Part shown: in pieces, positions 15,982 through 22,482 of the stretch
Position numbering within the stretch: the first letter of the stretch is position 1
How the letters are laid out: every line of letters begins with the position of its first letter
Source of the DNA: an uncultured bacterium
GTDB taxonomy: Bacteria > Bacteroidota > Bacteroidia > Bacteroidales > CAIWKO01
Direction of reading: 5' to 3'
Assembly (NCBI GenBank): GCA_903862465.1
Contig: CAIOYH010000008.1
Location: 1 to 32,249 of the forward strand
Length of the DNA: 32,249 nucleotides
Program-made: the position numbers and the translations under genes
Notes under the pieces: generated by a model
What the model saw: the letters and a program-made list of their open reading frames with translations, nothing else
What the model was told of the DNA's origin: nothing
The model's database searches: none

Positions 15982-17643
15982 TTAAAAACTACTTGTGAGT
16001 GTTAATGTCAATCCATTTGCAGCAGGAACAAATCGGCAGACGCCGCCCACGCAGAATATCCCTGCTCGTTGGCGACCATAATTCAAAGCAATGCGGGTGG
16101 AGCCAATGGAATATGCCGTAGAAACGCCGTAATAATGAATTTGTTTTTCTGATTTCGGATTGCCGTAATTGTATTGGTCGCAAATGGAGAAAAACCATTT
16201 GGGTGCTATTGTATATTCCACCAAGGCATACATCCAAGAGCCTTCGCCCTGCGTGGTGTACATATATTGCAATTCGGTTCGGATAGTGTGCTTCGGATTA
16301 ATCGTAAAGCTTAAATCGGCAACGCCTGTATGGGAGCTAATATCAGGAATGTCGTGCCCTTCTATGATGTCGGCATTATATAATATGTAGAAATAGCTGA
16401 AAATCATCTTAAAGGTTTTGCTCACCTTCTTAGAGAACTCGAGATTGAAATTTTGATAATTCACTTCTTTGCCAATCTTGAAGAAATTCGATGCATAGCC
16501 CAAAGTTCCTGTTGAATCTATGGGAGTAGCAGCATCAATTTGTTCTTTGTTGATGGCGTTGTATTGCGAATAGGTCAAAGAGAAGGTGGTGCCATATTTG
16601 CCGCCCAATTTTGATTTCTTTTTAAAGGTGAAGGTTGACTGCGCCTGAAATCCAAATTCGCCATTGGCTTGCGTGGCATAAGGATACATCGCAGGTAGGC
16701 TATAGGTGGTTTGTTTTGAGATGGCAGGGATATAATTTATGTTCAAATCATTGCCGATGGCATCGCGGTCGGTTTTGTAACTCATGTTATCGGTACGGAT
16801 AGCAGCCAAATAGAATCCCATACCTTTTTTAGCGTAGGTCATCTGCACCAAAGTGGCATTGCCGGGTTTGTAAATACGGTTGTTGATGGCTGATGGGTCG
16901 TTTATCTTATGGGCATATTCGCCATTGATAGAAAAGTTTTTATAGAGGATACTAGCTCGAGCCGCATACGAGCCGACATTTTTGGGCAACTTATACACCG
17001 CGTCGTTGGCATCTTGGTATTTGCTCACAAAACTACCACCCACCGTTACTTTAAGACTTTTATCATTCAGTTTTTTGAAGATATCGTTGATAGAAAACTC
17101 CGCATCGGCACCACGGATTACCCCGGGACTCCGCGTGAAATAAAAACGTTGCAATCCCCAAATTCCTTTCAGGGTGATGCCTTTCCATGGGCGCACTTTT
17201 ACATTCAAGCCATCCAAAGAATTATCGTAGCCCAAACTAAAATCTTGCCATGCACGATAAATTAATCCCGATCCAAACTGATCGTACGAATTGCCAAGGG
17301 TGATGGTGAATTTGTCTTTTTCAAAGGAAACATAGCGGTAAGGCACGCCTATGCCTTTATAGCGTGGGTCGAAACCTTGCAAAGCATAGAGATAGTTCTC
17401 GAATCGCAGTCCTGCCGAAAACGGACCATTGGTATAATTGATATTGGCAAAGGTGTTCATCAACGCTTTTTGAGGCACATCTGCCGCGCCGATGAGCGAA
17501 TCTTTGTTGTAATACATGCCATCAAATTCGAAGTTGCCGCTCACTTGGCTGTTTTGCAAAAACTTCTCAACCCCTTGAGCTTTGAGGTCTGCAACAGAAA
17601 ACAGACAGATTATGATTAATGCGAGTAAATATCTTTGTTTCAT
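15982..17643 (-). CDS. DUF6029-like outer-membrane beta-barrel protein
   Basis: The 553-residue product begins with a signal peptide (residues 1-22, ending LKAQ). It continues as alternating amphipathic strands rich in Tyr, Phe and Asn, a typical outer-membrane barrel composition. Recognisable segments are NFEFDGMYYNKDS near the N-terminus, FGSGLIYRAWQDFSLGYDNSLDG around 125-145, and terminal strands ending LTLTLTSSF with the C-terminal Phe expected of barrel proteins. I match it to DUF6029 by this layout. A transport or anchoring role is possible but not shown. It sits between a TlpA-like thioredoxin (42 bp upstream) and the Omp28-like lipoprotein, suggesting a periplasm and outer-membrane unit. 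Confidence 0.8.
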   Translation of the reverse strand: MKQRYLLALIIICLFSVADLKAQGVEKFLQNSQVSGNFEFDGMYYNKDSLIGAADVPQKALMNTFANINYTNGPFSAGLRFENYLYALQGFDPRYKGIGVPYRYVSFEKDKFTITLGNSYDQFGSGLIYRAWQDFSLGYDNSLDGLNVKVRPWKGITLKGIWGLQRFYFTRSPGVIRGADAEFSINDIFKKLNDKSLKVTVGGSFVSKYQDANDAVYKLPKNVGSYAARASILYKNFSINGEYAHKINDPSAINNRIYKPGNATLVQMTYAKKGMGFYLAAIRTDNMSYKTDRDAIGNDLNINYIPAISKQTTYSLPAMYPYATQANGEFGFQAQSTFTFKKKSKLGGKYGTTFSLTYSQYNAINKEQIDAATPIDSTGTLGYASNFFKIGKEVNYQNFNLEFSKKVSKTFKMIFSYFYILYNADIIEGHDIPDISSHTGVADLSFTINPKHTIRTELQYMYTTQGEGSWMYALVEYTIAPKWFFSICDQYNYGNPKSEKQIHYYGVSTAYSIGSTRIALNYGRQRAGIFCVGGVCRFVPAANGLTLTLTSSF

Positions 17644-17685
17644 AAATTCATTGTTATGTTTATAAGAAAGAAAATCGTTGTTCTG

Positions 17686-18225
17686 TTACTCTACTTTTTC
17701 GCCTTTAGCCACTTTGCGCACCACTTCAATCAAATTGAGTTCGCTGCCTTGCGAAAAGGATGTATGTTGCCACACAATTTCGCCTTTGCCATTCAGCACA
17801 AAGGTATGGGGCACTAAATTCACATTCATGGCACGTTTGAATTCGCTGTTGACATCCAACCACACTTCATAGTCCCACCCTTTTCCGTTGACGAGTGCCT
17901 TCACATTGCCCGAAGTTTTCGAATCATCAATAGAAACTGCAATGATTTTCACACCGGTCTCTTTTTGCCAATCTTCATAAACATCTTCAATGGTGGTGAG
18001 TTCATTCACACAAGGTTTGCACCATGTAGCCCAAAAGCTGATGATGACAGGCTTCCCATTATTCATCGTGTCGCCGGTATTAATGGTTTTCCCTTCTAGG
18101 TTTTTCAGTTCTACGGAAGGGATTTTCTTCAAACCCAAGATGCCCGTGTTTTGATTGTTTTCTTGTGCCATCAGTAACGATAGACTCATAAAAAACATGC
18201 AGATACTCAAAAGATTTTTTTTCAT
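17686..18225 (-). CDS. TlpA/ResA-like periplasmic thioredoxin
   Basis: I choose the ATG at 18225 (179 residues): the longer frame to 18315 would start upstream of the promoter at 18256-18263. Residues 1-20 are a signal peptide ending LLMAQ. The rest is a TlpA/AhpC-TSA-like thioredoxin fold: VELKNLEGKTINTGD, then FWATWCKPCVNEL with Cys69 and Cys72, then VKIIAVSIDDSK, and the cis-Pro segment LVPHTFVLNGKGEIVW. Such proteins reduce or exchange disulfides in the periplasm. As the first gene of an operon with a barrel protein and an Omp28-like CxxC lipoprotein, it may maintain the redox state of one of them; this is inference. Confidence 0.9.
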   Translation of the reverse strand: MKKNLLSICMFFMSLSLLMAQENNQNTGILGLKKIPSVELKNLEGKTINTGDTMNNGKPVIISFWATWCKPCVNELTTIEDVYEDWQKETGVKIIAVSIDDSKTSGNVKALVNGKGWDYEVWLDVNSEFKRAMNVNLVPHTFVLNGKGEIVWQHTSFSQGSELNLIEVVRKVAKGEKVE

Positions 18226-18255
18226 GGTTGATTTTTCAATTTTAAAATGGTTTAC

Positions 18256-18263
18256 AAAGATAT
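18256..18263 (-). promoter_or_regulatory. -7 element of the TlpA-like / DUF6029 / Omp28 operon
   Basis: The minus strand reads TATCTTTG, an exact TAnnTTTG match, 31 bp upstream of the ATG at 18225. No clear -33 element. Confidence 0.65.
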
Positions 18264-18346
18264 AAATTCCTGATGACGCAGCAGGAATTTTTATTTTTCT
18301 CGTGGTTAAATTCATGTTAACGTCATTTTCGTCTCCATATATATAC

Positions 18347-18354
18347 TAATTTTG
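18347..18354 (+). promoter_or_regulatory. -7 element of the 18411 T9SS-sorted gene
   Basis: TAATTTTG matches TAnnTTTG, 57 bp before the ATG at 18411. It is divergent from the minus-strand promoter at 18256, about 84 bp away. Confidence 0.55.
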
Positions 18355-18410
18355 TGCCAATTGTTGTTATTATGTAACAATGGTATAATTTTTGACGTAA
18401 AACTAGTACT

Positions 18411-19142
18411 ATGAAAAAACTATATACTTTTATTATTATTGCCTTTTTGACAGGTTTTGTGTTGCAAGCGCAAAACCTCACTTTGTCTAAATCCGCAGTT
18501 GCTGTCTTGAACGGCGACACTATCATTGCTGATGGCGATGCCACAGTATTGATTCAAAGCCATGTGGATGTTAAAAACAATGGGGCTGCCAACCTCTCGA
18601 TTAAATGTCGCAGATTGGTGATTGATTCTGTTACAGGCAGCACCAATTCTGTCTGTTGGGGCGGACAATGTTGGCCCATTGGAATCTCGGTGACTCCAAA
18701 TCCAACGGTTGTGAATGCCGGAACGACCTCTTCAGAGTTTTCGGGCGATTATTGGGCAAATACACATGCCGGAATCACCATCATCCGCTACACTTTTTAT
18801 GATATGCACGCTACCAACGATTCTATTTGTTTTATTGCGAAATATAGGGCTTGGGGAGTTGGCATAGACGAATTGGCTCCACAATATACTATTTCGGATG
18901 TATATCCAAATCCTGCGAATAAAAGTGCCACTTTGAACTATACGGTTTCAGCAGTGGATAAATCAACGCATATCGTTGTGAGCAATTTGTTGGGAAAAGA
19001 AGTTTTGTCATTGCCTGTAACGGAAACAGAAGGCAGAATCCGCATTGAAACTGAAAGCCTTTCCAACGGACTGTATTTTTATTCTTTTATTCTTCAAAAT
19101 AAAGTTGTTTTCACAAAGAAGTTTGTTGTAAATCACAATTAG
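18411..19142 (+). CDS. Secreted protein with T9SS C-terminal sorting domain
   Basis: The 243-residue product has a signal peptide (1-21, ending VLQAQ). A beta-rich domain of about 130 residues follows with two cysteine pairs (CRRL, CWGGQCWPIG) and Thr/Ser-rich strands, probably an Ig-like fold with disulfides. Residues about 165-243 are a T9SS type A sorting domain: ISDVYPNPANKSATL, VVSNLLGKEVLSL, and LSNGLYFYSF near the end. It is expected to be exported to the cell surface. I recognise no catalytic motif, so an adhesive or structural role is a guess. It is divergent from the TlpA-like operon and monocistronic, ended by the hairpin at 19309. Confidence 0.85.
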   Translation: MKKLYTFIIIAFLTGFVLQAQNLTLSKSAVAVLNGDTIIADGDATVLIQSHVDVKNNGAANLSIKCRRLVIDSVTGSTNSVCWGGQCWPIGISVTPNPTVVNAGTTSSEFSGDYWANTHAGITIIRYTFYDMHATNDSICFIAKYRAWGVGIDELAPQYTISDVYPNPANKSATLNYTVSAVDKSTHIVVSNLLGKEVLSLPVTETEGRIRIETESLSNGLYFYSFILQNKVVFTKKFVVNHN

Positions 19143-19308
19143 GGGTTTAGGCTATTTGGCTTTTAGGAAGAAAGAACCATAGTCCAAACGCCAAATACCC
19201 TGCCTGCGTGGTGCAGTCAGGCAGGCAAATTCCAAAAGAAAAACCACGGAGACAAGAAGAACACGAAGAACCCTCAACAATAAAACAATTTAACCATAGA
19301 ACAATAAT
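19143..19308. other. Non-coding stretch with dispersed repeat remnants
   Basis: No gene is visible between the stop at 19142 and the terminator. The stretch holds TGCCTGCGTGGTGCAGTCAG followed by GCAGGC (19201-19226), an imperfect inverted repeat related to the elements at 20194 and 31918. It also holds an AACCACGGAGACAAGAAGAA-type segment (19242 on) that recurs at 20089. Both look like dispersed intergenic repeats that have drifted. Confidence 0.6.
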
Positions 19309-19344
19309 AAAAGCTCACCCTTAAAAAGTGAGCTTTTATTTTTT
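19309..19344 (+). terminator. Terminator downstream of the T9SS-sorted gene
   Basis: AAAAGCTCAC (19309-19318) pairs perfectly with GTGAGCTTTT (19328-19337) around a 9-nt loop and is followed by atttttt. It lies about 165 bp after the stop codon, so the transcript would carry the repeat remnants in its 3' end. Confidence 0.8.
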
Positions 19345-19444
19345 AATGATTCTATGAATTTGCCTGCTCGAATATACCATTTTGGCGAGCTTCTCTAAGA
19401 TTTTCTCATCCTAATTTCCTTTGTAGTTATAGCATCATAGCAAA

Positions 19445-19918
19445 TCAATCGTCACTTTCCTCGTCCATATTTTCTATCTCTTCACGTGCTTCTTCTAACA
19501 TATCAACATTAATACTCCAATCCGTTTGTTTATAGTACTCGTAGTTAAAGTTTTCGTGTAGAAAGGATATTCTAAAACTATAAACTTGTCCTTCATACAA
19601 GCTAATTCTTTTCACGTATTTATTAAAACTTACTATTTCATCTTGGCTGTCATTTGTTTCGCAATAAGCAATGTATTTCTTTGTTTGTTCTTCATTTGGA
19701 ATCCAATCGTTAATTTCGGTTTCAACAAAAACGGTCGTTGGCTCAAAATGCAATATGGCTTCCAAATAATTCTCCAGATTGTCGGAGCTTGCACGTACCG
19801 GCTCTTGATTACCGCAGCATGCATCAAGTTGCATTTTTCCATAAAATGGAAAGACATCATTATCCTTGCAAAAGGTAACAATTCTCTCTAGTTCAGTCAT
19901 TAAATCTTCCGTTTTCAT
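19445..19918 (-). CDS. Small acidic hypothetical protein
   Basis: The 157-residue product is not recognised. It is strongly acidic, ends in a Glu/Asp-rich tail (EEAREEIENMDEESDD), and has no signal peptide or membrane segment. Cysteines occur as a CC pair near residue 34 and singly elsewhere. The mixed alpha/beta pattern, with aromatic-rich strands such as YSFRISFLHENFNYEYY, suggests a compact globular domain. It lies alone between repeat-rich intergenic stretches, with a likely promoter at 19980. A good promoter, sensible codon use and a 157-codon frame make a real gene likely, but function is open. Confidence 0.7.
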   Translation of the reverse strand: MKTEDLMTELERIVTFCKDNDVFPFYGKMQLDACCGNQEPVRASSDNLENYLEAILHFEPTTVFVETEINDWIPNEEQTKKYIAYCETNDSQDEIVSFNKYVKRISLYEGQVYSFRISFLHENFNYEYYKQTDWSINVDMLEEAREEIENMDEESDD

Positions 19919-19979
19919 ACTATTAGTTTTTGATTATTTATATATTTTTATTGTAGGTTTTTTAAAGTAAGCACAAGTG

Positions 19980-19987
19980 CAAATTTA
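19980..19987 (-). promoter_or_regulatory. -7 element of the small acidic protein gene
   Basis: The minus strand reads TAAATTTG, matching TAnnTTTG, 62 bp upstream of the ATG at 19918. Confidence 0.5.
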
Positions 19988-20059
19988 CGAAATTTCTAAT
20001 ACATGAAACTTTTTTTTATTTTATTTTTTTTTGTTCAGATGGGTATCCGGTAAAGAATT

Positions 20060-20320
20060 TGATAAACCATAAGTTTTCCCAAAGAGAAAACCACGGAGAC
20101 ACACAGAACACTTAGAAACACTAAGTAAAAATTACCACATAGACACATAGTAAAATGATGCATAGTCTTCTTTATGTGTTGTAACTCGTGTTCCCTGCCC
20201 GACTTTGTCATTCAGGCGGGCTTGTCGAAAAAAAAGAAAAATAAACCACAAAGGACACAAAGTTTTTCACAAAGAGCACAATAGAAAAACAATAGAACCA
20301 TCCAACAATAGAACAATAAA
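20060..20320. repeat. Intergenic stretch of dispersed short repeats
   Basis: The 489-bp gap 19919-20407 has no gene. It holds A-rich repeat remnants of the kind AACCACGGAGACACACAGAA (20089 on), ACCACATAGACACATAGTAA (20136 on) and AACCACAAAGGACACAAAG (20244 on), plus stretches of acaatagaa. Related sequence occurs at 19242 and in the 105-bp repeats at 32007-32249, so this is a dispersed repeat family of this genome. Confidence 0.6.
20194..20220. repeat. REP-like imperfect palindrome (CCTGCCCGAC...CAGGCGGG)
   Basis: CCTGCCCGAC (20194-20203) and TTCAGGCGGG (20211-20220) can pair over most of their length around a short spacer. A second copy, with the spacer reduced to one base, lies at 31918-31938, and a diverged copy is at 19201-19226. 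Confidence 0.6.
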
Positions 20321-20332
20321 AAAGCCTGCCGG

Positions 20333-20358
20333 TAGGGGCAGAAAATTTTCTGCCCCTA
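20333..20358. repeat. Perfect 26-bp palindrome
   Basis: TAGGGGCAGAAAA and its exact reverse complement abut with no spacer (20333-20345, 20346-20358). It lies 50 bp beyond the stop codon of the 20408-21142 gene. It may act as a transcription end or as a mobile palindromic repeat; there is no T tract on the minus strand. Confidence 0.8.
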
Positions 20359-20407
20359 TGGAGCGGACTTTATATTTTTTTCCTTGGTTTGGAATTTGGA
20401 TCTTCTA

Positions 20408-21142
20408 TCAGAATACAATTCCCGCACTCACAATGATACTCGGCTGTCCTAGTTCACCTTTGTTACTTTCGTAGCAAGCAAAATAGTATGCATAAAGTTT
20501 TGTAGTGCCAGAGTTATCCACTCCTTCGAAAGTGATGTGAATTTTTCCCCGTTTGGCATTGCCATACAACGCAAAAGCAGCGTTACTAGTGGGAGCCGTG
20601 GCACCAATGTAGCGAAACACTTTAACAAACTTCATGCCTTTAGGCAGTCTCTTGCTTGTGGGTGTTTCAGGGCTAACAACACTCAATTGCATTTCTCCAT
20701 AGACGTTTTTCTTAACGCTCAACATCGGTTGTAACATTTCAGTTACATCGCTCTTTTTAGTACCGCTCTTTTTAGCTAATGGTGTTCCAAAACGAATATT
20801 TGCCACATTCCAATCGTGATTGTCGCCCAATGCAGCAATTTTCAGCAACAAACGACGACCATTGACATCATAAGAAGCATATTCGCGCATTGATTTAACA
20901 GCTTGTTTCACTTGGGCACGTTGTTCAGTGGTGATGGTTTTTTTGTTTTGATAAGGTACGAGAAGTGGTTCCAAGATGTTGCGGATGGACGTAACGTACT
21001 CGCTATCTTCTTGAGTCCACAACCAGTCTTCCCATTTGTGGTGTCCTATGCCACCCGAACCTTGGCTTAATTGTAAATCATCTAAAGCAATAATATATAT
21101 TATCGCTTTAATAATGTTTTGTGGGATGTTTGTACCGTTCAT
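20408..21142 (-). CDS. Hypothetical protein downstream of a 21-bp array, fibronectin III-like C-terminus
   Basis: The 244-residue product has no signal peptide. Residues 1-105 are probably helical, with a Trp-rich segment (HHKWEDWLWTQEDSEYV, 34-50). A central NVANIRFGTPLAKKSGTKKSD stretch (about 112-132) follows. The C-terminal part (about 145-244) is beta-rich with FRYIGATAPTS (YIGATAP at 178-184) and ends in strands like AYYFACYESNKGE and PSIIVSAGIVF, similar to a fibronectin III-like domain. The YIGxxAP motif, 60-66 residues from the end, is shared with the 397-1023 product, so the two C-terminal domains are probably related while the N-termini differ. The 21-bp array begins 86 bp upstream of the ATG. 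Function is unknown. Confidence 0.78.
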   Translation of the reverse strand: MNGTNIPQNIIKAIIYIIALDDLQLSQGSGGIGHHKWEDWLWTQEDSEYVTSIRNILEPLLVPYQNKKTITTEQRAQVKQAVKSMREYASYDVNGRRLLLKIAALGDNHDWNVANIRFGTPLAKKSGTKKSDVTEMLQPMLSVKKNVYGEMQLSVVSPETPTSKRLPKGMKFVKVFRYIGATAPTSNAAFALYGNAKRGKIHITFEGVDNSGTTKLYAYYFACYESNKGELGQPSIIVSAGIVF

Positions 21143-21228
21143 AATTTTAAGTTTTAAGTTTATAATTGATTGTTATTATGTGTTTTAAAATAATTCGCTA
21201 AAAAATACATACATCAAATTTCGCAAAG

Positions 21229-21460
21229 TCGATTCAACTTTTATGTAAATCGATTCAACTTTTGTGTAAATCAATTTACATTTTATGTAAATCAGTTCAA
21301 CTTTTGTGTAAATCAATTTACATTTTATGTAAATCAGTTCAACTTTTGTGTAAATCAATTTACATTTTGTGTAAATCAATTCAACTTTTATGTAAACCTA
21401 TTTACATTTTGTGTAAATCGATTCAACTTTTGTGTAAATCAATTTACATTTTATGTAAAC
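21229..21460. repeat. 21-bp tandem array with two alternating unit types, upstream of the 20408-21142 gene
   Basis: TGTAAA recurs at 21244, 21265, 21286, 21307, 21328, 21349, 21370, 21391, 21412, 21433 and 21454, exactly every 21 bp. Units fall in two kinds that mostly alternate, giving a 42-bp super-period. Type A contains TGTAAATCAATTTACA, a 7-bp inverted repeat with a 2-bp spacer. Type B reads TGTAAATCAGTTCAACTTTT, which destroys the palindrome. Between A and the next unit, ATTTACATTTTATGTAAAT forms a second, 8-bp inverted repeat. The array is upstream of the minus-strand gene at 20408-21142. Because 21 is a multiple of 3 it creates repetitive open frames on both strands that are not genes. 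Bases 21461-21645 hold no gene. Confidence 0.95.
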
Positions 21461-21645
21461 TCACTTTGCGTTTTTCAGCCTCCATTCATCATCATTTGCA
21501 AGGGGCAAATTTTTGAGGAACCGCTACTGAAATTTGAACGATACAAAAGTACTACCATTTTAGAGGCTAATCATTGTACTTTTTGCGGAGATAATTGTAC
21601 TTTTTGCGGGAATAATGAGGTTTTTTTACAGAAATGTAGCCCGGT

Positions 21646-22194
21646 TTATGTGATTTGAGTACTTTGACGATATTCTTCGGGTGTCATTCCCGTCTTAAGC
21701 TTAAATTGTTTACAGAAAAAGTCTGAGCCTGAATAATGCAATGCATCTGCAATTTCTTCAATACTCATGGTGGTGTTTCTCAACAATTCTTTGGCTCGTT
21801 CTATCGTATAACGGATACAATACTCACTCACCGATTTGCCCGTGTTATCTTTAAAATAATCTCTGATGGTGGAGTACTCCTTACTCAATTTGGCTGCCAA
21901 AAACACAGAACGTATTGGATCCGAATTTTTACGTTCTCTGTGCAACCATTGATGCAGCACACTATAAATTTTGTCAAGCGACAAAGGCTCACTATTATCA
22001 ATCAGAACAAACATACATGCTGCTAAAGCTTGGTTGAGTTCCTCCATCTCCGCTTTGCTGATCTTTTGAAAAAGAAATATTTCGCCATGTTCATTGATTT
22101 CATATTGCAGTCTCCTCTTTTCTAGTTCGGACCTCAAACACCTATACGTACAACAATAGCGCATACGTTCTATTTTAATGGCTTTCTCTTTCAT
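21646..22194 (-). CDS. AraC-family regulator with Cys-bearing N-terminal domain
   Basis: I choose the ATG at 22194 (182 residues); the longer frame begins with TTG at 22218. The C-terminal 90 residues are an AraC-type double helix-turn-helix: YTIERAKELLRNTTMSIEEIADALHYSG, then DFFCKQFKLKTGMTPEEYR. The N-terminal 80 residues, IERMRYCCTYRCL...LEKRRLQYEINEHGEIFL, resemble the small alpha/beta domain fused to AraC helices in a Bacteroidota subfamily, where the Cys-rich MxCxxC-like loop is reminiscent of heavy-metal-associated domains. A metal or redox ligand is possible. No metal transporter is nearby. It is divergent from the M48 peptidase gene and lies upstream of the 21-bp array on the same strand. 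Confidence 0.85.
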   Translation of the reverse strand: MKEKAIKIERMRYCCTYRCLRSELEKRRLQYEINEHGEIFLFQKISKAEMEELNQALAACMFVLIDNSEPLSLDKIYSVLHQWLHRERKNSDPIRSVFLAAKLSKEYSTIRDYFKDNTGKSVSEYCIRYTIERAKELLRNTTMSIEEIADALHYSGSDFFCKQFKLKTGMTPEEYRQSTQIT

Positions 22195-22263
22195 AATTTT
22201 GCAATTAGGGTTAAACAATCAGAACAAATTTTATGTCAAGCGTTTTACATTTCTTTTTAGGTA

Positions 22264-22271
22264 CAAAATTA
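22264..22271 (-). promoter_or_regulatory. -7 element of the AraC-type regulator gene
   Basis: The minus strand reads TAATTTTG, matching TAnnTTTG, 70 bp upstream of the ATG at 22194. Confidence 0.5.
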
Positions 22272-22367
22272 CAAAAAATAATTTTAAACTGAATCTTTTT
22301 GATGAAATTTATTTTTTTGTATATCGAGATGGTAAAATAAAATCGGAGGTTGTATTGGGGAAATTTG

Positions 22368-22375
22368 TATTTTTG
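22368..22375 (+). promoter_or_regulatory. -7 element of the M48 peptidase gene
   Basis: TATTTTTG matches TAnnTTTG, 108 bp upstream of the ATG at 22483, leaving a leader of roughly 100 nt. The divergent regulator promoter is about 100 bp away. Confidence 0.5.
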
Positions 22376-22482
22376 CTGAAGATTTTAATGTACAAAAATA
22401 ATTGCGAAGTTGTGAACCCATGACAACTCCTACGGATTTCGTTGTAGCAAGAAAAGCTATTATGTAAAAAAAATAATGCTTC

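Noticed and set aside
21185-21516. Repetitive open frames on both strands across the 21-bp array (for example repeats of KSIYILC or KCKLIYT)
   Set aside because: A 21-bp period without stops automatically gives open frames of 7-residue repeats on both strands; starts are weak and nothing supports translation.
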